Source: Margaritispora aquatica (taxonomy: Eukaryota > Ascomycota > Leotiomycetes > Helotiales > Discinellaceae). From it: a DNA stretch of 64,000 nucleotides. Of the stretch, positions 36,901 through 48,050 are shown piece by piece. The number at the start of each line of letters is the position of its first letter. Position 1 is the stretch's first letter. The notes below the pieces were generated by a model that was not told the DNA's origin, searched no databases, and was given only the letters and a program-made list of their open reading frames with translations. The stretch lies in the NCBI GenBank assembly GCA_007644065.1, contig VJWN01000016.1, positions 357,207-421,206 of the forward strand, written 5' to 3'. The position numbers and the translations under genes were made by a program.

Positions 36901-37835
36901 CAGAGGACTTTGGAACGACGACCATGGCCTTACCCAAAGCTAATGGTGTGGCTTTGGTCTCATATGCAAACTTCGTCTCGAAATCGCCGCTGATAGAGCT
37001 ATAATGACCAAGTTGCTGCTGTAGAATTTCCGAATCTTTCACAAGAATATCCAGAAGCTTGTCGTTTGTTTTGACAAAAATCGAGGCTACAGCGACGAGG
37101 CTCTTGCCTAATGCTACTCCCTGACCTCCTTGGTGAGGAGTACCCATGAATATGATACCATATGTAGACGTTTTGATGGATCTAAGATGATGTAGGTGGC
37201 CAGGCCGTGTGGAGTCAGAGTGTATAAGCGCCTGTTCTTGTTAGGCTTATAGATAGGTTTGGGAAAATAATCCTTACACCCTTGAGAACTATCCCTCCAA
37301 GACTGTGGGCGACGAACACTATGGGTCGTGTATCCGTCTGCAATAGTTATTAACTGGCATCAGCTTAAAAGAAATTGATTTCTTCACCTTATCGCTTCTT
37401 CTATAGAGACTTAGATCAGATACAAGAGTCTGTGCATGATCATAGAGATACATCGCCGACAATTCTTTTGTGCTATGTGTGTTGGCATCGTAGCCCCAGC
37501 TCATTATTCTAGCATTCGGTATAATACTCGATAGCATATCCGCATCTCGCAGCCAATTTACTTTGTTTCCCGCTGTCCAGGTATTTTCTCGGTGACCATT
37601 GAGACCGTGGATTGCGACGATACTATAGCCAAAAACCAGAATTAGCTGCGATTATCGAATTAAGGGCGTCTAGCGAGATATACTCCACTATCGGATCTAC
37701 TCCCTCGACCCACACGTCCAGGCCAAATGGGACGTCATCGAGAGCCTCATCAGCCGTGACACTCGTTGTTGCCTTCGCAGCCTCACCAGTTTCCTTGCTA
37801 TTTTTCTTCGTCCTGAAGAATTCGTGTAGACCCAT
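33923..37835 (-). CDS. NLR-like STAND protein: alpha/beta-hydrolase (SesB-type) - NB-ARC - TPR
   Basis: Fungal NOD-like receptor, thought to sense non-self and trigger a response. Exons are 37684-37835, 37388-37622, 37278-37337, 36718-37231, 35877-36626 and 33923-35790. All phases agree, giving 1192 residues without a stop. The N-terminal effector is a lipase/esterase-like alpha/beta-hydrolase: DIVAIHGLNGHRENTW, nucleophile elbow AHSLGGIV near residue 139, then FMGTPHQGG. The NB-ARC follows: P-loop GLGGMGKTQLA near 392, Walker B WLLVFDNID near 477, ITTRL, then CLPLALVFAGSY near 580 and the MHD-like MHAVVHDW near 710. From about 800 come kinesin-light-chain-type TPRs, seven nearly identical 42-residue units plus divergent ends. 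The gene looks intact and active. The acceptor at 36627 is not pyrimidine-rich, so that joint is the weakest. Confidence 0.9.
34190..35110 (-). repeat. Seven near-identical 126-bp units encoding TPRs of the NLR
   Basis: Tandem units with a 126-base period encode LDKAEQMYQRALQGYEKALG and the following PEHTSTLDTVNNLGNLY. Neighbouring copies differ at only a few positions (Q/R/L after YQ; ILYTK, NLYKS or NLYTD near the end). The outer copies at both ends are more divergent. The period and reading frame are kept in every copy. Confidence 0.95.
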
Positions 37836-39070
37836 GGCTAAGGAATTATCGTATAACGTGGTGTGGTTTAAGCGTGTAAACCGTCCGCTGCAGAGTTGAG
37901 GTTGATGAAGTTGGGAGTTGGGAGCTGAGAATGATCAGCCACCTCTTACAAGGCGGTTAAATGATCGAAATTCACATTGGAGCCTCATATGGGCTTTTTC
38001 AACTATCCAATGTCAGCTCCTGCAGCTGGACCTGCGTTCGACAGTAGTCAGCCTTTCTGGGAAGCTGAAATCCATGGAAGCTACTGATCACGTGCATATA
38101 TCACACCCTCATCAACACCAAAAACCAAACTAACAACCACCACAGCTCAACTAACAACGCATCAAATCCCTCAAACATGCCAGACAGGAACTTATCGAGA
38201 CGAGAAAATCCAGGACCGAAGAAAGGGGATGCGTTGTTGAGGCGAATCAGGTCATACCCAGGAAGGGAACCTAGTCACATGGTACGAGCATTTGGGACCA
38301 ACATAATCTAGGCACTTCATCAGGCTTGAAAACTTCAAAAACCGAACAATAAAAACTCTTGCACCAAAACCCTAAACATGAGACCTCGGTGCACATCTGA
38401 AATCTTGCATTTAATTCATTGAATGATACATTAAGTTAATGTTTTAAGACGTGTAACTACCTCGAAGTACACTCCTATTGCACTACAAGGTAGATGGGAA
38501 GACACAACTTAGGGGAGCTTGTACTTCAGGGTCGGATGTTTGCCAATTGGTATTGCCACTTCTCAATCCAAAATTGAATATGCCTCAAGTACATCAGCTG
38601 GTTTCTATCCGAATACGGAAGTCACCATCACCGTTAGCATCTCAAGGTATATTTTGGGGAAGCTCTCCAAGGCTCTACCTCATCTACCAACAAGATATCT
38701 CAAAGAAACCCGTAACGTAAGCTGAAGAGGTAATGTAGGTAAGTGCCGACCTACATTAGGGTACTTAAGTTGTTCATTGCACGATTCAATTGCAGCGAGG
38801 TGAAGTGAATATTGATAATGAGGAGGTTGGCAAATTCACCTATAAAGTTCTCGACAATGACAAGAAGCTGAATGCAGCTGGCAAGCGAGTTGAGCCTCGC
38901 TTGCCATTGTCGAGGCACAATGGCAATGCTGTACAATTCCTCGAATGGGGAGGGCAAACGGGGAGTTGAGATCTTTGATGAAAGAAAGAAACTCTTTCTC
39001 CGATCTGCTTTCAGCACAGAATTCTTCATAAAACACACCCAGATTTTGAATTCAAAAGCACAATACAACT
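37836..39070. other. Divergent promoter region NLR / coiled-coil gene
   Basis: About 1.2 kb. A 44-codon frame from 38177 (MPDRNLSRRENPGPKKGD) is too short to trust. An inverted motif, AAGCGAGTTGAGCC / GCTTGCCATTG, lies near 38885-38915. Nothing else is seen. Confidence 0.4.
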
Positions 39071-42000
39071 ATGCCGAAGCTGAAGAAGAAATCCGCAAGC
39101 GGTAATACTACAACCGTCAACATGTCTACGTCGAGCAACAAAGAGAATGCACCGGCGGGTTCTGGTGCTGGTTCTTTGTCTCGCGACAATAACAACCACG
39201 AAGACAAGGAAAAGGAGAAGCTCGAGAAGAATCTCAATATTATCAAGAAGCTTTACAGTGCTTTGCTCTCCAAAGTGCGTGACGAGGATCCAGAGCGTTT
39301 TGATACCGCACTTACTGGGCAATTTACACAACTCGTTGAGGCGTACGAGAAGGACCAGGATTTTGGCGATTTGGGCAAGAAGGCATTCTCAAGGTTCGTG
39401 GCTGAGTGTGAGAACAAGACGCGACTTGTGGTTGAAGATCGTCATAAGACGTACCTTGCCTTGCTCGACGATCAGCAACAGAAAAGGTGCCAGGAGCTCG
39501 ACGAGGAATTCGAGAGGGAAGTCAGCAAGCGTGTGAAGGACCAGGAGAAGAAATACGCCGAGGCGCTCAAGAAGGAGAAGAAGGAGTTGAGGAAGAGACA
39601 CGAGGCCGACGTCAATCAACACATTGATACACTTTTCAACGAGCAGTATCGACAAGATCTTGAAGAGGCGGGGAGAGTGATAGAGAGAAATCTCGAGGTT
39701 CGGATCAAGAAGGATTGGGACGACTTGCGCCAGCAAAAAGACCTTGAACTCAAGGAACGGTGGGACTCTTACCAGCAACATCTTCAAGATTTGGAAGAGG
39801 CACATCGCAGGGAGATCAATGGACTAGTCAACACAAGAGTCGCCCGGATCAAAAGCGACATCGACATCCAGGTGGAAAAGAGAGTGCAGGATAGTACAAG
39901 TATCATCCAGAGAGAGGCCGAGTCTCGAGCAAATACTCTTGTTGAGTCGAGAATCATAGACCTTCAGAATCAGCTTGAGAGACAGAACACTGTCGATCTT
40001 GAAGCGCGAGTCTCACAAGGCATTTCAGAACAGCGCGCATCACTAGAAGCGGAAAAGCAGCGACAAATCCGTGAGATTGAAGCTCAATTCACAAGCCAGC
40101 TGGAAATTCAAGTACAAGCCAGAAGTCGCGAGATTCAGAAATCGCTAGAATTGAAAGCAGAGGCTGAATTTGAAGAACGTGTTGAGATAAAGGCTGCCCA
40201 ACTCCGGATTGACATTGAGTCGAATATTCATCAGAAAATGGCTGAGATGTCAGCCGAAACGGAATCGGAGATGAGGGTTCGCATTGAAAAGGAATTCGAA
40301 GACAAGTTTAACGATGAGAAACTCAAGAAGATGGAAGCGGAGATCCAAGATAGAGTCGCTGAGGAAAAGAAAATATTGGAAGCCAAAATGGAAGCAGAAT
40401 TGGAAGTGAAACTTGATAACGCGCGTGTAGACGCCAAGATGGACAGTGCCGAGTCGCTGCAGAAATGCGACCAAGAAAATCAGGCGCTGAAGGCCACCAT
40501 CAAATCCTTGGAGGACAATATGCAAAACGGGGATGATGCAAGGGATACACAGATTTCCACCCTTCTGAATCAACTCGAAAACGCGAAGAATGAATCAAAC
40601 CGTCATTATGTCAATTGTGAGGAGCGAGAGAAGGAGCTTGCGGAATGTCAGAAAGAGCTTGAGGCTGAAAAGGCCAATGCTTCCACGTTGAAGGGAAAGA
40701 TCCATGATCTGGAGACTGAAGCCACGGAAAGGGAAGTTTATATCACCAGCATCGAAGACCAGTTAAAAGATGCCAATAGTGAGATCGAAAAGAACAAAAT
40801 CAAGCTGCAAGAAGCCGCTGATGAAGTTCAAAATGCGAAAGCCGCCAAAGCTGAAGCAGATCAGAAGCTTGCCGCCAATAGAAACGACAAAACAGCTGAG
40901 AAAAGTTTGCAATCAGTTGAAGCAGAAAGACTGAGACTTTCAAAGGAGAATGAGGATTTCCGGGCTCAGATGGTATTGGACGAGGCCGACTTAGCCACTA
41001 TTCCAGAGCTCAAGGCCGAGCTGAGCAAGTCCCACAAACTCTGTGCTGAGTATGAGAAGCAACTCGATTTACTCAGAGATGACAACCGCAGCAAAGGTCC
41101 ACTTGGTTTCCTCAAAGCAACGGATGCTTATGATGATCCTCGCGGCAATTCAGGGAACACGCTCGAGGATGATTTGGGAGCCGAGTTGGGTAGTCAACTT
41201 GCTGAGGGTGACGATGACGACGATGATACTGCTGTTGAAGATTCCCCAGTCGAAGCTGAGGACACTGATGGCGAGGAGGAGGACGACGACGACGACGAAC
41301 AAGCTGAGGAGATGCAGCCACAGCTTCCTGCAAGCGCTGATGATGGCAATGAATCTGATGCGGGTTCTGATGTCTCGGAAGCAAGCGCGATCAGTACAGA
41401 TTCAGTACCTGGTCCGTCAATTCCTGGTCCTGTTGGCCCTCCAGTTGTCGGTGGTCCTTCCGGTGGTGCAGGCAGTGGCAAAGCTTCCGTCGGCGGTCCT
41501 CTTTCTGGTCCAAGTGGTGGAAATACTCCCGTCAGTCCTCCGATCGGTGGCGGACATGCTCCAGTTGGTGGAAACCTTCTGGTCGGCGGTCCCCCAGCCG
41601 GTCCTAGTGGTGGAGAAGGAAATCCTCCCGTCAATCCTCCACTCGGCAATGGAAATGATCCTGTCGGTGGCAAGCCTCCCGTCGCCGGTCCTCCTACTGG
41701 CCCAAGTGGTGGTGTAGTAGCTGGCCCAGCTCCTGGACCTACACTCCCACCAGTACCGCCCGTGACAGTTTACATCGATGTCCCAGCCACGCTCTCATCT
41801 CACAATCCTCTCACATGTTGGTTGCAAGTCGAACAGCATACGCTTTCCCTGCTCCTCCGTGGAGGGAAAGCACTGGTTGGTGGAGCTACCCGCTCAGCTC
41901 GAAGCGCAGGAGGTTATGTCCGTCGACAACTTGCTCTCAGCAGGGCTCCTACAATTCCCCCACCGACTCCTCGGAATGGAACTGCTGTCCCTTTGCTGCA

Positions 42001-42974
42001 AAATACTGCGCCGATGCCTAATCCTGCTCCAGCTGGAACAAATGCCAATGCTGGACAATCTCCCTCGAACCCAAATCCAACCAATAATCCCAGCACAACT
42101 CCAGCTGTACTGAATGCAAATGCTGGATCATCTCTACCAAATTCAAATCCAAGTGGCAATTCTAGTACTGCTTCTCAGCAAAACTTCGGCCTCGCTTTGA
42201 CTGTGCCTCCAAATGGTGCTCCAGGTCCTGCAGGTCCTACATCACCTCCCGCAGCACCACATCAAGGTTGCAACTTTGGAGGTCCCCTATTTGCCACTGG
42301 ACCCGGAGGGCAACCTCTAAATGTACCAAATGCATTCAACCCCAGCCCCGGAATCGCCACCATGATCCGTCAGAAGTTCTCCAGCCTCGTCGGCCTACCC
42401 ACCCAAACCTATGTCGCCAACCCGATTGGAGACTGGTTTAACGCGATTGCTGCTGCCAGTCACAATGCGCAGCCGCTTGTTCTGAACGAGACACTGCGCA
42501 CGCTCTTCTGCATGTTCATTCATCTCGTCTTCTACTACTTCTGCTACGTGCTATGGGACACGTACTGCTACAACGGGAAGTGGATCGAGATCAATTCCGC
42601 GACGTATGCGAACATTCTATCGGGTGTGCGTGCGAATAGGAGTGGGCAGGGCCAAAGCTGGATGTACTGGTATTTAGGACCCTGGGGTGCGGGCTGGACT
42701 GAGTTCTTGCTATTTCATCTGTTCCTTGGAGGTTGGGGAGAGCCAATTTCATATGTGATGCCTGGTTAAGAAGACGAGCTTTATCATGACCGTCGCATTC
42801 TGCTTCTGTGGTTGTTGCCAGTACATTCCGACCCTTCTTTCATTGTGCATCGATTGTGTGCTCGACACAGGCTGGGCTGGAGCTTTGTGGTGGGGCTTTG
42901 CTTGGTTGCTTGCGTTCTACACTTCTGTATTTGGATGGAGACTCGTTGGAGCACAGCACAGAATACCGGAATAG
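39071..42974 (+). CDS. Long coiled-coil / acidic / Gly-Pro-rich protein with hydrophobic C-terminus, unknown
   Basis: I do not recognise the family. The start is MPKLKKKSASGNTTTVN. Residues 40-690 are almost continuous heptad-rich coiled coil (KEKEKLEKNLNIIKKLY onward, many E/K/Q/R). Residues 700-770 form an acidic patch with runs of Asp (EGDDDDDDTAVEDSP), and 775-910 a Gly/Pro repeat region (GGPPAGPSGG type). A Pro/Asn-rich linker follows, and then a Trp/Phe-rich membrane-like segment (FCMFIHLVFYYFCYVLW) near 1145. The first stop is at 42769. I favour removing an intron at 42755-42821 (GTGATG...CCAG), which gives a tail ending AQHRIPE at 42974 with a second hydrophobic segment and 1278 residues in all. 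Membrane attachment of a long rod is the simplest picture; the partner is unknown. Confidence 0.7.
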
Positions 42975-44509
42975 AGTAGATAGGAGCAGGGAAATGGCGT
43001 TATGGGCTTTGATTTTCTGGACGGATACCCTTCATGTACAGGTCGATCATTGAGATTCTTCTCAATGAGAGGCGTTTTTGACTGGTGTTTTCTTCTTCTC
43101 TAATTACAAGACTCAAGATGATAGTAAGCTGCATGTCATTGTGTGTAATTGCGGTGCATTGGGTGCTTACTTTGGCTGGAGCTGATGAACGGAGAGAGTA
43201 TGCATGCATATGTTGATAGCAATGAATGTTAATTCTGAAAACAATCTTCCTGTCTAGCTGGATCTTGCGATCGTGGAAGCGAATTTGAATATCTTATTTG
43301 AGACCTGTAAGGCATACTTAAAAAGTCAGTCGTTGTCCATGCAGGTGTCGTGCTTTAGATGAAGTCTGAGTAAGGTATTCGTGTGATAGATGTCAGGTTA
43401 AGCGAGGAATGGAGGGAGGATGAGTGTTCTTCCGCCAGCCTTTACTTTGGTAACAACATATATATCATACATTTTAGATTTAAAATATATCTCAATAATA
43501 TCTCAACGCACGAACTAGGAAGCAGTTCGAGATCCCACGTCTTTGGGAAAAGAAAAACATCCAAACTTATAACCGCCCGTGCCGCTGGACGTGATGATGC
43601 CGTTTGTCATGACTTGAGAGGATTAGCGGTAAGGATCTTGGCGGACCGAGCAGCCATATTTTCTCGTGCGACCTTCCTAATTACGATTTAATGTTTTTGA
43701 TCTATCATAGCAACTTGAGTGTACTGAGTTGGTAAAGTAGTGCGTACGATATCTTACTGGGGGTCGGGTGGGAGGCCCGAACTAAGGTAAGTCCTAAAAT
43801 CACATGACAAGGAAAAGGAGCCCAAGTCAGGTCTGAAATAACAAAATACAGTTACGCAAATCCAGGTGTTTCAGGACCATCAGCTGGATATGGATCTTTG
43901 CTCAGCTCGGGCAGTCGAGAATTTTGAAAGAATTAAACAAGATAGAAAATCATTTCTAGAAAGTGTTGTAAACAAGCCTCCAACCGAAAGTCGTCCCAAG
44001 ATCTTTTATTGCATTTCCTTCACGCTCGGCATGATCAATACCAACGTCAGCAGCTTCTACGTCATTAAAGCCGAGGGGGCGCCAAACTCTTTCACTCCCC
44101 CGGTACCTTTACTTTTACCCCACTATACTTGAAGCTTGCCAGGAATAATTATTACCCCCTCCCCTCCCTTTCCCTCCCCTCCAGCCTTCGATCCAAACCT
44201 CAAACTCAACTCTCCGTATCCAATTGCGCCAGTGCACGAACAACTCCATGTTCTGGTCCAAACCGTCGACCTTTTCAAGCAATGCAATGCCTTTGACTTG
44301 AACGTCTTGTCTCGATCCGTACCTACTGACTAACACGTCTCTAATACCCCCCTAAGGTACATTGCATTACTTGGCCACCTCCCGTCGATTCTCAATTAGG
44401 GACGACTACTCCTACTCGCCCTATCTCACTACGTTAGGGGGCGCCCTAACTCCACGAGCTAATTAATTGCCTTCACCTATCTCACGCCCCCATTGCATCT
44501 GCGTTCATC
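42975..44509. other. Intergenic region upstream of the PKA-type kinase
   Basis: About 1.5 kb, AT-rich at 43440-43510. It includes C-rich and CCCCCT stretches (44150-44180 and near 44346) and an 18-base palindrome at 44433-44450 in the proximal promoter of the kinase. No gene is supported. Confidence 0.5.
44433..44450. promoter_or_regulatory. 18-bp palindrome GTTAGGG-GGCG-CCCTAAC in the kinase promoter
   Basis: Perfect 7-base inverted repeat with a 4-base centre, 60 bases before the ATG. It is a possible dimeric factor site; the role is inferred only from symmetry and place. Confidence 0.35.
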
Positions 44510-46090
44510 ATGAACCTGAACCTACACAAGTCAGCGTCGAACCTACACAAGTCAGCGTCACACCTCCACCACATGGCGTCGCAGGTTCTCCATCGCGAAG
44601 TCAAGCCTGAACCCGTCACGGCGGAGATGATCGAGCACGACAAGCAATTCGTCGCGCACTTCGCGGCGCACTCGGCGGATCGCCCTCTCCCGCCAGACGA
44701 GATTGCGCAGGACTCGAGGAACAAGACGTTGGGGCATAGCTCGAAGGGATTGAGTGTCAAGGATTTTGATCTTGTGAGGACGCTGGGAACGGGTACGTGC
44801 TGTGCGTTGTGTTGCTTTACTTTGCCTTGCGTGGCGATGCGCTTGGTTGTGAGCGTTGCACAAATGGAGGGGAGTGAATGCGGAGTGATGTGATGTGGGA
44901 ATGTGCATCTTGCTGACTCTGGGATCTGTGCAGGAACATTTGCACGGGTGTGGCTAGTGAGGCTTGCGAATCCGGCTGAAGAGGATCGCGACAAAGTGTT
45001 TGCGTTGAAGGTTCTGCGGAAGGTAGATGGTGAGTGTGATTCCTATCGAACGTGGGAGTTCGCGTGTGCTAATTGATCTGGTTGGTAGTCATCAAGCTGA
45101 AGCAGGTGGATCATGTCAACCATGAGCGATCTGTTCTTGCAGATGTCGCTGGACATCCTTTTATCACCACATTAATTACTACTTTCTCTGATCATGATTC
45201 CTTATACATGCTTGTAAGTATAACCCTCTCGCGCGCAGAATAATAGCAGAATTGACCTTATGCAGCTTGACTATTGCCCTGGAGGCGAGGTCTTCTCCTA
45301 CCTACGCAAAGCCAAGCGCTTCGATGAGCAAATGTCTCGATTCTACGCCGCCGAAATCGTCCTGATCCTCGAATTCCTCCACGAGCGCGAAGGTGTCGCA
45401 TACCGGGATCTGAAGCCGGAGAACTTGCTGTTGGATGCAGACGGGCATATCAAGTTGGTGGATTTTGGATTTGCAAAGAGGCTTGGAAACCGTAAATCTT
45501 CTAGTGAAGCACAGAAGTGGGAAGTAGACACTAACTCCAATTCAGGGGAAACGTATACTTTATGCGGCACACCGGAATATCTTGCGCCTGAGGTTATTCA
45601 GTCGAAGGGACATACTACCGCGGTAGATTGGTGGGCATTGGGCATTCTAATCTATGAATTCCTCACGGGGTATCCGCCATTTTGGAACTCCAATCCAATG
45701 GAGATTTACAAACAGTGTGTACTTCTTTCTTGTTCGCAGAAGTTTCGCTAATCAAATCATAGAATCGTTTCCAAACCCGTCGCTTTCCCTCCCGAACCTC
45801 AAATCTCCGATGCAGCAAAAGATATCATTCGCCAATTCTGTACAGTTGATCGTTCCAAGCGGTTAGGAAACATACAAGGTGGCGCGCAACGCGTTAAAGA
45901 TCATCCATTCTTCCACGGTGTCATCTGGGAAGAAGTCTACTACCGGAAATATCATGGGCCTATCATCCCCAATGTCCGGTATCCTGGAGACGCACAGTGC
46001 TTCGACCTCTATCCTGACGAGAAGGCGGGAAGAGAACCCTACACTCCCGAATTATGTCATAAGTATGACTACCATTTCAAAGACTTTTGA
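44510..46090 (+). CDS. cAMP-dependent protein kinase catalytic subunit, second type (PKA2-like AGC kinase)
   Basis: Ser/Thr kinase released by cAMP from the regulatory subunit; this branch resembles the second, less studied PKA of moulds. Exons are 44510-44792, 44934-45029, 45089-45213, 45266-45491, 45546-45714 and 45763-46090, giving 408 residues. The Gly-loop [11 protein letters not shown] forms across joint 1. Then come ALKVLRKVD (Lys), the hinge [25 protein letters not shown] (catalytic Asp), [19 protein letters not shown] (activation-loop Thr) and [14 protein letters not shown]. The C-terminal AGC tail ends YHFKDF, an FxxF-type hydrophobic end. Intron 4 (45492-45545) is 54 bases long and has no stop. 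Reading through it inserts a Ser-rich stretch before [10 protein letters not shown]. The N-terminus carries a duplicated NLHKSAS. Confidence 0.93.
44519..44560 (+). repeat. 21-bp tandem duplication in the kinase N-terminus
   Basis: Two 21-base copies, differing only in the last base, encode NLHKSAS twice straight after the start Met-Asn-Leu. Direct reading. Confidence 0.92.
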
Positions 46091-47843
46091 GCCCGCAACT
46101 CTTCCCCACGGATTACTTATATGTTGGTTGATTTTGGGAGACAGAGGAACATAGGGCATGTATGTATGTAGATGAGAGATGAATCTTGGTTTCATGACTG
46201 GCTGGATTTGCTATGGCGCGATCGAGAGGATGGTACCTAGGAACGGCGTTAACGCATATTGGATCTGGGGTTGGGAGAGCACTTGGCACTACTTGCACTG
46301 ACTGACTGCGGTTTTGGATACCAATGACACGCGAGACGAGCCGAAATATATCATTGAACATAGGTACTGGTGGAGTTTTGGGGCCTCATGTTCCCATGTT
46401 CTCATGTTCTCATGATCTCATGTTCAGATGGGAGGAATTACCTCTTATTACCTACCTGGTTGTATATAAGTCTACACAACATCATATTGTTAGATGTGTA
46501 TGTGAAGCAACGTCATCATTTTTATTTTCATCCTCGTCTTTTTGTTTGTATTTCAAATTCATACATGAGGTATCTTGGAGACAAGGTATGTATGTATGCG
46601 AGTGAGCTGGCTAGGTATTCCAAATGATCAGTATTCCCACCCTCACCCTCGGTATGGTGTACGACGTAATCCCACCCCACGAGCATTATCCCCAATCAAT
46701 CAACCCCACCATGCAATGCAGAGCCACCGAATGAGACTGGACGTCTGCTGTATGGTGTTTATGTCAGCAAGCCACGACCAGCATCCACGACCCAGCCAGC
46801 CAGCCTGCCCACACGAAAAATCCCAATCCCAATTCTCCCATCACGGCGTCACTATTTCATGCTCCAAGTTTCGGATCCGAAGCACCTCGGCTTGAATATC
46901 AACCCGGGCCGGCTGGTAGGCTGGCAGGGATTATTACAGTTCACTCGGTCGGGGCCCCATATTGCAATACAGGGATCCAAAGCGAGCTGCTGCTCCTGTT
47001 TGCTTATTCAACACTTTGCTTCTGGACCCTTTTGGAGGGGGGCGTTTGGTGGTTTTGGTGGTTTGGTGGTTTGAGAGTTTGGGTGATTTGAGTTTCGCTT
47101 CGATGTTGTGGACTTTGTAGGCGTAGTATGGGTTTGCTATTGGTTGGAAGACTGAGGGCATGGGAGGGATTGAGCAGAGAGGGCTTGCTGACTGAGCTGG
47201 TGGTGCAGTCTTGGGGGACTGCACTTGGAAGTGCATTGCATGGGATATGTCACTGTCACTGTCTCCTGTCTGTCTTTGACTCTATCTCTTGCGGAGGAGG
47301 ATGTGTAGTAATCCACTCACTCTCTCACTTGGTATTGTCCCTGGATACCTTTGCGTATGCTTAGGGACCTGTCAATTCACTCGGCTGTTTGTCTGAGATT
47401 TGAGTTTCGGACTTGACCTTGGGGTTTGTCGAGGTATATATAGGTTTTGTTCTGCCCCTCTAGGTTTGATGTTTTTGGTTTTCGAGACTCATACTCTTTC
47501 ACATTCATCTTCTTTCTCATCTCATAACATCTTCATCTGATATCCAACATCAGTCTCAGTCTCAGTCTCAGTCTCCTAATTCCAAATCAAGCCGACCAAA
47601 CCTTCTTGAGACAAAAGCTCCATTGGTTCCCGCTGTCACTGGAAAGCCAAAAACTCAATCTCGACCTCACCTCACCTCGCCTCGCCTGAACTTAACATCA
47701 CATCACGCTACGTCATCGCCACTAAGGTATACAAATAAATTATCTCAACGACGACGACAATCGAGTGTCCCAATTCAAACATCAATATCGCGAGAATAAA
47801 TACCCATACCGATATCAGTGGAAAATACACAAACGCAAACACA
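46091..47843. other. Intergenic region between the kinase and the DUF4336 gene
   Basis: About 1.75 kb. It has CATGTTCT-type repeats (46386-46425), a GGTTTGGTGG purine run near 47045-47080, and an AGTCTC hexamer repeat (47551-47575) in the leader of the DUF4336 gene. No gene is supported. Confidence 0.5.
47551..47575. repeat. (CAGTCT)4 hexamer repeat
   Basis: Four head-to-tail copies of CAGTCT in the likely 5' leader of the downstream gene. Confidence 0.85.
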
Positions 47844-48015
47844 ATGTCGCAAAAACTCGTCCCCCAAAATCCAGAGGATGTCATGGTAATCCGTGACATC
47901 GCCCCCGGCGTCACCACATTGAGCGTGCCATTCCTGAGATTCGGATTGATTAAATTCGGCGGGAGAGCTACGATTGGTAAATCCCCCTCCATTCCATACC
48001 CTCCTACTATACAGG

Positions 48016-48050
<35 letters not shown>

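Noticed and set aside
38177..38311. 44-codon frame starting MPDRNLSRREN
   Set aside because: Short and without supporting features; may be part of an untranslated leader.
41043..41717. Plus-strand frame of 224 codons in another phase
   Set aside because: Shadow of the acidic and Gly-Pro part of the coiled-coil gene; low complexity only.
44433..44450. Telomere repeat (TTAGGG) remnant
   Set aside because: Only one unit on each arm of a palindrome, not a tandem array; more likely a promoter motif.
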